From Pseudomonadota bacterium (GTDB taxonomy: Bacteria; Pseudomonadota; Gammaproteobacteria; Xanthomonadales; Rhodanobacteraceae): a stretch of DNA of 64,000 nt. The notes below the pieces were generated by a model. That model saw only the letters and a program-made list of their open reading frames with translations. It was not told the origin of the DNA and did no database searches. Positions 1 to 8,958 of the stretch are shown here, piece by piece. The stretch is taken from positions 1-64,000 of the forward strand of contig JAKQJM010000088.1 of assembly GCA_029561145.1 (NCBI GenBank), read 5' to 3'. Both the position numbers and the translations under genes were made by a program. Numbering within the stretch: position 1 is the first letter of the stretch; each line of letters opens with the position of its first letter.

Positions 1-158
1 GCCTTATCGATTCGTCGCCGCCGTCAGCGGAGTACGAGTTGACCGATCTGGGGCGCGAACTGATCCCGGCGATCCGCTCGATCGTTGCGGTCGGCAGCAA
101 GCTGAAACTTCGCGGGCACTCCGGGCGCCGCGCAAAGGCAGTATCCGGCAAGCCTTGA
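1..158 (+). CDS. C-terminal end of a winged-helix regulator, HxlR-like (partial)
   Basis: The window opens inside a reading frame (codons in phase with position 3) that ends in TGA at 156-158, about 51 codons. The residues around EYELTDLGRELIPAI match the end of the wing and the last helix of HxlR-family winged-helix transcription regulators, where a Y-x-LT-x-LG-x-L pattern is typical. The tail after it is basic and low in complexity. The N-terminal DNA-binding part lies outside the window, so the family call rests on one motif. The decarboxylase gene starts 120 bp downstream on the same strand; a functional link is possible but not shown. Confidence 0.55.
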   Translation, partial: LIDSSPPSAEYELTDLGRELIPAIRSIVAVGSKLKLRGHSGRRAKAVSGKP

Positions 159-278
159 GTCCCTGCCTGGCGGGTTGGGCCGTCAGGCTTTTCTCCGCAA
201 TCGGGACCTCGATATAGACTTCACCGGCTCCGCCCTGGCGACACGCATGTCGTCGCGACCGTAGAGGAGGTTCGACCC

Positions 279-1709
279 ATGACCAGTGATCCGTTCAGTC
301 CCTTGCTTGAACGCGCGCGCGCTCATGCCCTCGCCCATCTTGCGGACCAGCCTGACCGCCACGTCGGTGCGCGCGGCACTCGCGTCGAGCTTGATGCGGC
401 ATTGCGGATGCCGCTGCCGGCGCAGGGAGAGGATTCCGCTGCCGTCATCGACCTGCTCGCTGCGCAGGCCGCACAGGGCGTGGTTGCAAGCGGTTCGCCA
501 CGTTACTTCGGTTTTGTCATCGGCGGCACCTATCCGGTCGCACTGGCCGCTGACTGGCTGTCTTCCGCGTGGGACCAGAATGCCGGCATCCACGCGACAT
601 CACCGCTTTCGGCGGTCATCGAAGCGGTGGCGGCGGATTGGATCCTCGAACTGTTCGACCTGCCGCACGAATCCGCGGTCGGCTTCGTCACCGGCTGCCA
701 GATGGCGAACTTCACCTGCCTCGCTGCCGCGCGACATGCCGTGCTCCGGCGCGTCGGTTGGGATGTCGAGGCGGATGGCCTGCAAGGCGCCCCCCGGATC
801 CATGTCGTCACGTCGGCCGAATCGCACGTGACGATCGATGTCGCCCTGCGTTACCTCGGTATCGGAACGCGGGCGCTGCATCGCGTGCCGAGCGACGCGC
901 AGGGTCGCATGCGGGCCGACAGCTTGCGTGAGCTCGTTGCGACGCTCGAAGGGCCGATCATCGTTTGCGCGCAGGCCGGCAACGTGAATACCGGATCCTT
1001 CGATCCGCTGCGCAGGATTGCGGAGACTTGCGCAGCTCACGGCGCGTGGCTGCACGTCGATGGCGCCTTCGGCCTGTGGGCGCGCGCCAGTCGTTCGCGC
1101 GCTGCGCTCGCCGATGGCATCGAACTGGCCGATTCGTGGGCAACCGATGCGCACAAATGGCTCAATGTTCCGTATGACTGCGGATTCGCGATCGTGCGCC
1201 ACGCCGACGACCACCGTGCGGCGATGACCTCGGCGGCGGCCTACCTGATCCAGACCAAAGGCGAGGAACGCGACGCCGTCGACTGGGTGCCGGAGTTCTC
1301 GCGCCGCGCGCGCGGCATCCCGGTCTATGCGACGTTGCGCGCACTCGGCCGAAACGGCGTCGAGAAGCTCGTCGACAACTGCTGCGAGCGGGCCAGTCAG
1401 ATGGCCAGGCTGCTCGCAGCACATGCCGGCGTGCAGGTCCTCAACGAGGTCGTCCTCAACCAGGTGCTGGCCCGCTTTTCCGACGACGACGAAATGACCC
1501 GTGCGGTCATCAAGGGTGTCCAGGACGAGGGGACCTGCTGGCTCAGCGGCACGACCTGGCACGGCCAGGCCGCGATGCGCATTTCGGTTTCCAATCGCGC
1601 CACAAGCGAGGAAGACGCGGCACGCAGCGCCAGCGCAATCCTGCGCGTGTTCGATTCCCTCAGCGAGCCCGATTGGCGGTCGAGGCCGGGTCAAGCCGTC
1701 GACGTTTGA
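279..1709 (+). CDS. PLP-dependent group II amino acid decarboxylase
   Basis: A 476-residue pyridoxal-phosphate enzyme of the aromatic-amino-acid/glutamate decarboxylase fold. The cofactor-binding lysine is K293, in the signature TDAHKWLNVPYDCG. Upstream lie the HVDGAFGLWA stretch, with the aspartate that contacts the pyridine nitrogen, and a Thr-Gly-Cys-Gln segment that would hold the phosphate. The full length fits the family. GAGGAGG lies about 8 bases before the ATG, which fixes the start. The substrate cannot be read from sequence: tyrosine/DOPA-type, 2,4-diaminobutyrate-type and other acidic substrates are all handled by relatives, and some family members act as lyases or aldehyde synthases. 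It stands alone between a regulator fragment and a convergent efflux operon. Confidence 0.85.
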   Translation: MTSDPFSPLLERARAHALAHLADQPDRHVGARGTRVELDAALRMPLPAQGEDSAAVIDLLAAQAAQGVVASGSPRYFGFVIGGTYPVALAADWLSSAWDQNAGIHATSPLSAVIEAVAADWILELFDLPHESAVGFVTGCQMANFTCLAAARHAVLRRVGWDVEADGLQGAPRIHVVTSAESHVTIDVALRYLGIGTRALHRVPSDAQGRMRADSLRELVATLEGPIIVCAQAGNVNTGSFDPLRRIAETCAAHGAWLHVDGAFGLWARASRSRAALADGIELADSWATDAHKWLNVPYDCGFAIVRHADDHRAAMTSAAAYLIQTKGEERDAVDWVPEFSRRARGIPVYATLRALGRNGVEKLVDNCCERASQMARLLAAHAGVQVLNEVVLNQVLARFSDDDEMTRAVIKGVQDEGTCWLSGTTWHGQAAMRISVSNRATSEEDAARSASAILRVFDSLSEPDWRSRPGQAVDV

Positions 1710-1731
1710 AGTGCTTGTCGGTCGCCGCGTC

Positions 1732-1760
1732 GGCACCGATCCGTCGCGCGGATCGGTGCC
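1732..1760. terminator. Intergenic hairpin between convergent genes
   Basis: A perfect 12-bp inverted repeat, GGCACCGATCCG with its complement CGGATCGGTGCC, closes a 5-base loop (1744-1748). It lies 22 bp after the decarboxylase stop and 13 bp before the stop of the convergent channel gene, so it could end both transcripts. There is no clear T-tract, so it could also be a transcript-stabilising hairpin. Confidence 0.6.
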
Positions 1761-1773
1761 ATGGCTTTCGCAT

Positions 1774-3237
1774 TCAACCCTTGTTTCTGCCGGCGATGCC
1801 TTCGCGGGCGGGAAGTTGTGTCGGCCAGCCGCCCGCAAGCGCCGTGTAGACGTCAATCGCGCGCGTGACGCTTTGCGTACGCGCGACCGCGAGTGCGTCC
1901 TGCGCCTGGAGCCGCGTCCGCTCGGCATCGAGCACTTCGAAAAGGTCGGTCGCGCCTGCATCGAAGCGGGTGCGTGCAAGCGAGGCGGCACGCGTGCTGT
2001 CGTCGGCGGCACGCCCGAGATGCTCGTCTTCGGCCAGGGCGTGGACATAGCGCGTCAATGCATTTTCCGTTTCCTCGAGTGCGTGCAGGACGGTCTGTTC
2101 GTAGCGGGCCAGCTCGCCGCGTGCGCTGGCATCGCTGGCCGCGATGCGGGCACGGACGTGGCCGATGTCGAGGAACGACCAATCGACGCCGAGCGCAACG
2201 AAACGGGTTTCGCTGTCGCGTTCGAACAATGCCGAGCTGTCGATCGCCTGCGTTCCAAGCAGACCGCCCAGAGTGAAGCGCGGGAACAGATCAGCGGTCG
2301 CGATGCCGATTCTCGCAGTCGCTGCATGCAGGCGTTGCTCTGCCGAGGCAATGTCGGGTCGTCGACGCAGGAGATCGCCCGGCGTGCCTTCATCGATTGT
2401 CGCGGGCAGGGTCGGCAGCGCACGCGCGCGACCGAATTCCTCGACCAGTGCGTCGGGCGTTTGCCCGGTCAATACGGCGAGTCGATGCAGATCCACGGCT
2501 ATCGCAGCTTCGAGAGCAGGGATGCGCGATCGGGTCGATTCAAGCTGGGCGCGCGCACGCGATGTGTCGAACTCGGTGCCGCGTCCCGCTTCGAAGCGCA
2601 CGTCGACCAGATGCAGGGTGTCGCGCTGGTTGTCCGCATTCTCGCGGGCGACACGCAGGCGCTCCTGAAGTCCGCGAAGGTCGGCGTAGCTGCGTGCGAC
2701 CTCGCCTACCACGACCACCTGGGTCGCCGCGAGGTCGGCGGTGTTCGCCGCCGTTTCGGCGCGTTGTGCCTCGATGGTTCGTCGCACGCGGCCGAACAGG
2801 TCGAGCTCCCAGCTGGCATTGATGCCGGAACGGTAGCTCTTGCCGTCGCGATCAGCACGTCCGACTCTCGGCAGCTGATCCGCACTGGCACGTGCATCGC
2901 GCGCTTCGGCGTCCGCGCTGACCACCGGCAAGGCATCGAATTTCGCTCCTCCGAGCAAGGCTTCGGCACGATCGACATTGGCCAACGCGATGCGCAGATC
3001 GTGGTTCGCGACGAGCGCGAGCTCGATGAGACGACTCAGCTGAGGATCCCCGAAGCTGTTCCAGAATTCCGCCACGGCGGGTTCGGCCGACTTCACTGAA
3101 TCTTGCGTTGCCGGGGCCAGTTGGGTGCCGAACGCAGCCGGTGTCGATACGACCGGACGTATATGGTCGGGTCCCACCATGCAGGCGGACAGCGCGGCAC
3201 CGAGCAGGGTCGGCACCAGCATCTTGAGGTTACGCAT
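1774..3237 (-). CDS. Outer-membrane channel lipoprotein of an RND efflux pump (OprM/OprN/NodT family)
   Basis: A 487-residue outer-membrane factor, the exit duct of a tripartite drug exporter. The N-terminus MRNLKMLVPTLLGAALSAC is a lipoprotein signal with the lipidated cysteine at residue 19. The body shows the two repeated OEP domains with long helical stretches, including SWELDLFGRVR, ADLFPRFTLGG and TRFDAGATDLFEVLDAE. The start ATG (3235-3237) overlaps the TAA of the pump gene by 8 bases, so translation is probably coupled. An in-frame ATG 33 bases upstream exists but would put charged residues before the signal and was not chosen. It is the last gene of the operon SDR, adaptor, pump, channel. 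Confidence 0.93.
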   Translation of the reverse strand: MRNLKMLVPTLLGAALSACMVGPDHIRPVVSTPAAFGTQLAPATQDSVKSAEPAVAEFWNSFGDPQLSRLIELALVANHDLRIALANVDRAEALLGGAKFDALPVVSADAEARDARASADQLPRVGRADRDGKSYRSGINASWELDLFGRVRRTIEAQRAETAANTADLAATQVVVVGEVARSYADLRGLQERLRVARENADNQRDTLHLVDVRFEAGRGTEFDTSRARAQLESTRSRIPALEAAIAVDLHRLAVLTGQTPDALVEEFGRARALPTLPATIDEGTPGDLLRRRPDIASAEQRLHAATARIGIATADLFPRFTLGGLLGTQAIDSSALFERDSETRFVALGVDWSFLDIGHVRARIAASDASARGELARYEQTVLHALEETENALTRYVHALAEDEHLGRAADDSTRAASLARTRFDAGATDLFEVLDAERTRLQAQDALAVARTQSVTRAIDVYTALAGGWPTQLPAREGIAGRNKG

Positions 3238-6200
3238 GGACAATCTCCAGATTGTCGCCGCGCGACGCACGTTCGTCGGCGGCGCGGCGCGTCACCAGCT
3301 TGCGCAGGGCGACGTAGAAAACCGGGGTAAGGAAGAGGCCGAACACGGTGACACCGAGCATGCCGGCAAACACCGTGATGCCCGTTGCCGAACGCACTTC
3401 GGAACCTGCGCCGTGTGCTACCAGCAGCGGTACCGTGCCGGCGATAAAGGCGATCGAGGTCATCACGATAGGGCGCAGGCGCAGGCGACACGCTTCGAGC
3501 GCTGCTTCGACGATGCCCTTGCCCTGCAATTCGAGTTCGCGGGCGAATTCGACGATCAGGATCGCGTTCTTGCAGGCAAGACCCATCAGCACGACCAGTC
3601 CGACCTGCACGAACACGTTGTTGTCACCGCCGGTCAGCCATACACCGAGCAGGGCCGACAGCAAGGTCATCGGCACAATCAGGATCACGGCCAGTGGCAA
3701 TGTCCAGCTTTCATAGAGTGCCGCGAGCACGAGGAATGCCAGCAACACCGCCAACGGAAAAACGACCATCGCCGCCTTGCCCTGGGTGACCTGCTGGTAG
3801 GTCAGGTCGGTCCACTCGAAACTCATGCCGTTGGGCAGCGTCGCTGCGGCGGTCTCGGTGATTTTTTCGATTGCCTGCGCGGAAGACATGACGTGCGCGT
3901 CGGTTTCACCAGTCAGGTCGGCGGCGGGGTAACCGTTGTAACGGATCACCGGATCGGGGCCGTAGGTCTGGCTCAAACGCACCATGCTGCCAATCGGAAC
4001 CATGTCGCCGCTGGCATTGCGTGTGCGCAGGTTGGCGATGTCCTCGACGCGGTTGCGATAAGGCGCGTCCGCCTGCGCTATCACGCGATAGGTACGTCCG
4101 AAGCGGTTGAAGTCGTTGACGTAGGATGAGCCCAGGTACACCTGCAGGGTCTCGAACAGGCTGGTCAGCGGCACGCCTTGTGCCTTGGCTTTCACGCGAT
4201 CAACCTGTGCATCGAGCTGCGGCACGTTGGCCTGGTAGGAACTGATCGGTCGCCCCATGCCCGGCGTCTGACCGATTGCACCAGCGAGCCCGTTCGCCGC
4301 ATTCTGCAATTCGCCATAGCCGAGACCGCTGCGATCCTGCAGGTACAGCGAGTAGCCGGACCCGCTGCCGAGACCGAAGATCGGTGGCGGCATCAGCGCA
4401 AACGCAAATCCTTCCTGCAGGCCCGAGAACTTGCCGTTGAGCTCCTCGGCGATTTCAGCGGCCGTGCGCGAACGCTCGCCTGGCGGCTTCAACGGGAAGA
4501 ACACGGCTGCCGTGTTCGGCGAGTTCGTGCGTTGCAGCGGATTGAAGCCCGGGAAACCAACGGCATGCGCGACACCTTCCGTGTGCAGGGCGATGTCGCC
4601 CATCTTGCGCGCGAGTGCTTCGGTGCGATCGATCGAGGCACCTTCCGGCATGCGGATCGCGCCGATCAGATAGAGCTTGTCCTGCACGGGAATGAAGCCG
4701 CCTGGTACGACCTGAAACATGACGCCGGCCGTGATCAGGAGGAGGGCGTAAACGGCAAATGCCGCGCCGCGCTTGCGCAGGCTCTTCGCCACCATGCCGT
4801 GGTAACGCTCCGAACTGCGTGAGAAGAATCGATTGAATGGCCGGAATACCCAGCCGAACAGGCGATCGATCAGGCGTGTCGGGGCATCTTTTTCCTCGCC
4901 GTGGGATTTGAGCAGCAGTGCGGCAAGGGCGGGCGACAGGGTCAGTGAATTGACAGCGGAGATGACGGTCGAGATCGCGATCGTGACGGCGAACTGCTTG
5001 TAGAACTGGCCTATCACGCCGGACAGAAACGCCATCGGCACGAATACGGCGCAGAGCACGAGCGCGATCGCGATGATCGGGCCTGACACCTCCTTCATCG
5101 CCTGGTGTGCTGCGGCGAGCGGCGACAGGCCTTCCTCGATGTTTCGCTCGACGTTCTCGACGACGACGATGGCATCGTCGACGACGATACCGATCGCGAG
5201 CACGAGTCCAAACAGCGTCAGCGTGTTGATCGAGAAGCCGAGCACATAGAGCACGGCAAATGTGCCGACGATCGACACCGGCACTGCGAGCAGCGGGATA
5301 ATCGATGCGCGCCAGGTCTGCAGGAACAAGATGACGACGAGAACGACCAGCAGGATCGCCTCGAACAGGGTGGTCACTACCGACTTTATCGAATCGCGCA
5401 CGAACAGCGTCGTGTCGTAGACCTGCTCCCAGGCCATCCCTTCGGGGAAGCGCGTCGCCAATTCGGTCATCTTGGCACGCACTGCATCGGATACTTCGAT
5501 CGCGTTTGAGCCGGGTGCCTGGAAGATCGGCATTGCGACCGCCTGTTCATTGTCGAGCAGGGCGCGCAGCGAATAGTCGGACGCGCCGAGCTCGATGCGT
5601 GCTACATCGGAAAGGCGCGTGATCTCGCCCTCGCTGCCGGTCTTGATCACGATTGCGCCGAATTCCGATTCGTTCTCGAGACGTCCTTTCGCATTGATCG
5701 AGACGAGGAAATCGCTGCCTCCATGAACCGGTGGCGCGCCGAGTTGGCCAGCGGAAACCTGCAGGTTCTGTTCGCGAATCGCGGAGACTATGTCGCCCGC
5801 GGTCAAGCCGCGAGCCGCCGCTTCGCCCGGATTGATCCAGACGCGCATCGCGTAATCACCGGCACCAAACAGCAAGGCATCGCCGACGCCGGGGATGCGT
5901 GCCAGTTCGTCACGCACGTGCAGCAGCGCGTAGTTGCGCAGGTAAAGCGTGTCGTACTTGCCTGTCGGCGAAGTCAGATGCACGACCAGGGTCAGGTCGG
6001 ATGCGCGCTTCTGCGTGGTGACGCCCTGGCGACGCACATCCTCGGGCAGTCGCGCGAGCGACTGGTTGACGCGGTTCTGCACGTTGACCTGGGCCTGGTC
6101 CGGGTCGGTGCCCGGGCGAAAGGTGACGGTCAGCGCGAGCACGCCATCGGATCCGGCGACCGATTTCATGTACATCATGTTCTCGACGCCGTTGATCGCT

Positions 6201-6406
6201 TCCTCGAGCGGCGTCGCCACTGTTTCGGCGATCACTTTCGGATTGGCGCCGGGATAGACGGCGGTGACCTGCACGGTCGGCGGCACCACGTTCGGGTAGT
6301 CGCTGATCGGCAGCAGCGGAATCGCGATCACGCCAGCGGCGAAGATCACGATCGACAGTACGGCGGCGAAGATCGGCCGGTCGATGAAGAATCTCGAAAA
6401 ATCCAT
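3230..6406 (-). CDS. RND efflux pump permease, HAE1 family (MexF/BpeF/OqxB-like)
   Basis: A 1058-residue inner-membrane proton/drug antiporter, the usual length for AcrB relatives. The N-terminus MDFSRFFIDRPIFAAVLSI begins the first membrane helix, followed by the porter loop, a membrane bundle, a second large loop and the last helices. The proton relay is intact: the aspartate pair in GIVVDDAIVVVENVERN (helix 4) and the lysine in GLACKNAILIVEFA (helix 10). The flanking adaptor resembles MexE closely and the regulator is of the LysR type, so the pump belongs to the MexEF-OprN/BpeEF-OprC group by inference. Such pumps export amphenicols, quinolones and trimethoprim; the substrates here are unknown. 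The adaptor gene ends 119 bp upstream. Confidence 0.96.
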   Translation of the reverse strand: MDFSRFFIDRPIFAAVLSIVIFAAGVIAIPLLPISDYPNVVPPTVQVTAVYPGANPKVIAETVATPLEEAINGVENMMYMKSVAGSDGVLALTVTFRPGTDPDQAQVNVQNRVNQSLARLPEDVRRQGVTTQKRASDLTLVVHLTSPTGKYDTLYLRNYALLHVRDELARIPGVGDALLFGAGDYAMRVWINPGEAAARGLTAGDIVSAIREQNLQVSAGQLGAPPVHGGSDFLVSINAKGRLENESEFGAIVIKTGSEGEITRLSDVARIELGASDYSLRALLDNEQAVAMPIFQAPGSNAIEVSDAVRAKMTELATRFPEGMAWEQVYDTTLFVRDSIKSVVTTLFEAILLVVLVVILFLQTWRASIIPLLAVPVSIVGTFAVLYVLGFSINTLTLFGLVLAIGIVVDDAIVVVENVERNIEEGLSPLAAAHQAMKEVSGPIIAIALVLCAVFVPMAFLSGVIGQFYKQFAVTIAISTVISAVNSLTLSPALAALLLKSHGEEKDAPTRLIDRLFGWVFRPFNRFFSRSSERYHGMVAKSLRKRGAAFAVYALLLITAGVMFQVVPGGFIPVQDKLYLIGAIRMPEGASIDRTEALARKMGDIALHTEGVAHAVGFPGFNPLQRTNSPNTAAVFFPLKPPGERSRTAAEIAEELNGKFSGLQEGFAFALMPPPIFGLGSGSGYSLYLQDRSGLGYGELQNAANGLAGAIGQTPGMGRPISSYQANVPQLDAQVDRVKAKAQGVPLTSLFETLQVYLGSSYVNDFNRFGRTYRVIAQADAPYRNRVEDIANLRTRNASGDMVPIGSMVRLSQTYGPDPVIRYNGYPAADLTGETDAHVMSSAQAIEKITETAAATLPNGMSFEWTDLTYQQVTQGKAAMVVFPLAVLLAFLVLAALYESWTLPLAVILIVPMTLLSALLGVWLTGGDNNVFVQVGLVVLMGLACKNAILIVEFARELELQGKGIVEAALEACRLRLRPIVMTSIAFIAGTVPLLVAHGAGSEVRSATGITVFAGMLGVTVFGLFLTPVFYVALRKLVTRRAADERASRGDNLEIVHA

Positions 6407-6525
6407 TGCGGTTTCCTTTGCGACCCTGGGCCGCAGTCAGCCTTCGCCTCCGCAACGCGGAGGTCGTATTGCATGGGGTTCAGGCGGGCGCGCCGCATGA
6501 AGGCGCGCCCGAGTCACTCATTGCG

Positions 6526-7716
6526 TCATTTCATCGCAACCGGATCGGTCGGTGTCGGCGCCTGCATGGCGATCACGGTCGGCTGCACGGGCATGCCGGG
6601 GAAGAACACCTTCTGCACGCCACGGATGACGACCCTGTCCGTCGCATCCAGGCCCGAAGTGACGACGCGCAGGTCATCGACGAGGCGACCCGTGACGATG
6701 TCCTTGCGCATCGCCTTGTTGTCGGCGCCGACGACATAGACGTATTTCCTGTCCTGGTCAGTCAACACCGCTTTCGGATCGATCAGCACAGCCTCGGCTT
6801 CGGCGGCGCCTTCGAGTTGAACGCGCGCGAACAGGCCGGGCGTGAGGCTTCCGTCCGCATTCGGCAGTACCGCGCGCGCATGGATCGTTCCGGTCCGTGC
6901 ATCGACGCCGTTGTCGATGAAATCGACCTTGCCCAGATGTGGGTATCCCTCTTCGTTGGCGAGGCCGACACGTACCGCGTTGCTCATCTCGGTGCGTTCG
7001 CCGTTGCGTGCCAGTGCCTGGTAGCCGAGGAACGCGCGCTCGTCGCTCTCGAAATTGACATGCATCGGGTCGAGCGAAACGACGGTTGTCAGCAGGGTCT
7101 GGTCGGCACGCGCAAGGTTGCCAGCCGTGATCATCGCGCGACCGGTGCGACCGGCAATCGGCGAGCGGACTTCGGTGAACTGAAGATCCAGTTCGGCGCT
7201 GGTCACCGCCGCTTCGGCCGCGCGCACGGAAGCATCGCCCTGGGCGACCGCTGCCGTTCGAGTATCGGCTTCTTCTTGCGAGATCGCATTGACCGCCACC
7301 AGCGACCTGGCCCGGGCTGACTGCGATTTCGCCAGTTGGGCCTCGCTGCGGGCGCGGGCCAGATCTGCCGTCACGTGTGCCAGGGTGGCGCGATACGGGC
7401 GTTGGTCGATCACGAACAACAGATCGCCCTTGTTCACCTGCTGGCCTTCGCTATAGGCGACGCGTTCGACATAGCCGCTGACGCGCGGCCGCAGTTCGAC
7501 GGTCTCGACCGCTGCCACGCGGCCGGTGAACTCATCCCACTGGCGCACCGGTTTGACGAGAACCTGGGCGATGCTGACTTCCGGAGCAGGCATCGCGGCC
7601 TGTGGAGCCGCGTGGCTGCTGCAGCCGCTGGCGAGCAGGGCGATAGAGATGGCGGTCGCGATAGCGAGGCCTGCGCGCCATTGGACAGTCGTGATGCGTG
7701 AAAGGTGGATATTCAT
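6526..7716 (-). CDS. RND efflux periplasmic adaptor lipoprotein (MexE-like)
   Basis: A 396-residue membrane fusion protein bridging pump and channel. The first 33 residues are a lipoprotein signal ending in LLASGC. The biotin/lipoyl half-motif WDEFTGRVAAVETVELRPRV and its continuation GYVERVAYSEGQQVNKGDLLF are typical of MexE-like adaptors. Next come a helical hairpin rich in Ala, Arg and Gln, the second lipoyl half (RSPIAGRTGRAMITAGNLA) and beta-barrel domains (LGKVDFIDNGVDARTGTI). The start ATG overlaps the TGA of the upstream dehydrogenase-like gene by 4 bases, which places that gene in the same operon. About 120 bp without a gene separate it from the pump gene. Confidence 0.94.
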   Translation of the reverse strand: MNIHLSRITTVQWRAGLAIATAISIALLASGCSSHAAPQAAMPAPEVSIAQVLVKPVRQWDEFTGRVAAVETVELRPRVSGYVERVAYSEGQQVNKGDLLFVIDQRPYRATLAHVTADLARARSEAQLAKSQSARARSLVAVNAISQEEADTRTAAVAQGDASVRAAEAAVTSAELDLQFTEVRSPIAGRTGRAMITAGNLARADQTLLTTVVSLDPMHVNFESDERAFLGYQALARNGERTEMSNAVRVGLANEEGYPHLGKVDFIDNGVDARTGTIHARAVLPNADGSLTPGLFARVQLEGAAEAEAVLIDPKAVLTDQDRKYVYVVGADNKAMRKDIVTGRLVDDLRVVTSGLDATDRVVIRGVQKVFFPGMPVQPTVIAMQAPTPTDPVAMK

Positions 7717-8558
7717 GGGGAAACCTCGTTGCGGTTCGGGAATGTCAGGCTAAGCAGCAAGCGGCGCGCATCGACGATCGAGCTGTCCTGCGCGGTGTCG
7801 GGGTCGGGTGGTGGAGACGGATCTGTACTGGCCTTCACGCCGAAAGGCGGTTCTTGACGGGCTGGCAGCAGCGTGCGGAAAGGGACGACCGGCCGGGTGA
7901 TGCTTTTTCCCTCATTGCGCCTGATCAATCCGATCGCGCGCGCGCCGATCTCGAGCGCACTTGGCCAGCGGGCGCACAAATGGACGTCTTCACCCTCGCC
8001 ATTGGCTGGCGTATCGACGATCAGCAATTGCACGCGGACACCGAACGCGCGGGCCTCGTCATGCAGGACGCGTGCGACCATGCTCAGCGCGGCTGCGGCG
8101 ACCGATCGCGGCCCATAGCCAGCCCATGGCGATTCGCTGCCGGGGCCGCCGACCAGAATGTAGTGGCCGCCGCGGTAACCCTCGGCAAGCAGGGCAAGCA
8201 GGTGCCTCGCCGCAGACAGGTGCGGCATCAGGACGCCATCGAGCATTTCGCGCAAGCTCGCCACAGGCTGGTCGAGCAGCCTGCCGCGACCCGGTGTGCC
8301 GCACATCGCGGCGATGACACCCGCAAGCGGACGCCCGAGGTTGCGCAAGGACGTCGCGAGCTCGGCGCCATCGCTGTCATCACGAATCGACTGGACGACG
8401 ATCTCGATATCCGCAGTGGGATGCTGACCGCGCAATGCCTTGAGCTTGCGCAGGTCGCGGGCGACGGCGATCACCGGAATTCCTTCGGCGATGGACGCAG
8501 CGATGATGCCGCGACCAATCAGGCCGGTTGCGCCCAGCACGACGATCGGGGATTTCAT
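7713..8558 (-). CDS. Atypical short-chain dehydrogenase / NAD(P)-binding protein, first gene of the efflux operon
   Basis: A 281-residue Rossmann-fold protein. The nucleotide motif VLGATGLIGRGI sits at the N-terminus, followed by an acidic-then-basic stretch (AVARDLRKLKAL) that suggests NADP. An SDR-like core follows: GVIAAMCGTPGRGR, then YILVGGPGSESPWAGYGPRS. The usual catalytic Tyr-x3-Lys pair is not intact: the tyrosine is followed by GPRS, with serine in place of lysine. The protein may therefore be a binding or redox-sensing member rather than a normal dehydrogenase. The last 40 residues are proline-rich. Its position, first in a MexEF-type operon and divergent from a LysR gene, mirrors oxidoreductases such as MexS that modulate such pumps; this role is inferred. 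Confidence 0.75.
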   Translation of the reverse strand: MKSPIVVLGATGLIGRGIIAASIAEGIPVIAVARDLRKLKALRGQHPTADIEIVVQSIRDDSDGAELATSLRNLGRPLAGVIAAMCGTPGRGRLLDQPVASLREMLDGVLMPHLSAARHLLALLAEGYRGGHYILVGGPGSESPWAGYGPRSVAAAALSMVARVLHDEARAFGVRVQLLIVDTPANGEGEDVHLCARWPSALEIGARAIGLIRRNEGKSITRPVVPFRTLLPARQEPPFGVKASTDPSPPPDPDTAQDSSIVDARRLLLSLTFPNRNEVSP

Positions 8559-8562
8559 TGTC

Positions 8563-8596
8563 CCGGATTCCGGATAGTCTGTCCCGAGAACGGGAC
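8563..8596. promoter_or_regulatory. Paired palindromes upstream of the efflux operon (candidate operator)
   Basis: CCGGA-T-TCCGG spans 8563-8573 and GTCCCG-AGAA-CGGGAC spans 8581-8596. Both lie within 40 bp of the start codon of the first operon gene, where they would overlap its promoter or leader. Dyad symmetry here fits a repressor or LysR site. Which protein binds is not known. Confidence 0.4.
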
Positions 8597-8874
8597 GGTT
8601 GCCGCGTTGCGGTCAGGTGCACTTGCAGCATCGTTCATGAATCGGAATCTTGTGATCGTGGGTGGTTGCGCGCGCTGCTTGAAGTGGCTGGAAGTGCTTG
8701 TGGAATGGCGTGAACGCCCGGTTTCATCGGAGACAGGGCGCGCAATCAAGAACGCGCCTGGGGCGACAGCTTGACCGATCAAGGTCGGTCCAGAGACGAG
8801 TGGAAAGGGAAGCGAAATGGCCATGTCCGGATCCTGTGTGGCGACGCAGCAAAGAATACGGGCGAGCTTGGCAC

Positions 8875-8902
8875 TTGATTAGTCGGCAATTGAGGGAATA
8901 AT
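8875..8902 (+). promoter_or_regulatory. Candidate sigma-70 promoter of the LysR gene
   Basis: TTGATT at 8875-8880 and AATAAT at 8897-8902 are separated by 16 bp and lie 56 bp before the chosen ATG. The operator-like word TTGTCCCG begins in the last base of the -10 box, a position that would allow self-repression. Prediction by eye only. Confidence 0.4.
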
Positions 8903-8920
8903 TGTCCCGACTGCGGTCCA

Positions 8921-8946
8921 ATCTCTATTTGCTCATCTCTATTTGC
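8921..8946 (+). repeat. Direct repeat in the leader of the LysR gene
   Basis: The 12-mer ATCTCTATTTGC occurs at 8921-8932 and again at 8935-8946, 2 bases apart. The second copy sits just before the ribosome-binding site CAGGAG (8949-8954). A repeat period of 14 bp does not match a helical turn; it may be a replication slip or a binding site. Confidence 0.6.
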
Positions 8947-8958
8947 CCAGGAGTCAAC

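Larger units (their letters stand above)
8559..8958. promoter_or_regulatory. Divergent control region of the efflux operon and its LysR regulator
   Basis: A 400-bp stretch without a convincing gene separates the operon on the minus strand from lysR on the plus strand. Near the operon start it holds two palindromes, and near lysR a candidate promoter and a 12-bp direct repeat (listed separately). The word TTGTCCCG occurs close to both genes, at 8559-8566 and 8902-8909. The middle part (about 8600-8870) shows nothing I can name. Confidence 0.6.

Noticed and set aside
600-2048. Long minus-strand open frame antisense to the decarboxylase gene
   Set aside because: Arg/Ala/Gly-rich low-information translation with no domain, fully opposite a well-supported gene; typical of high-GC antisense frames.
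3125-4129. Plus-strand open frame opposite the RND pump gene
   Set aside because: His/Gln/Arg-rich translation without family features; the minus-strand pump gene is certain.
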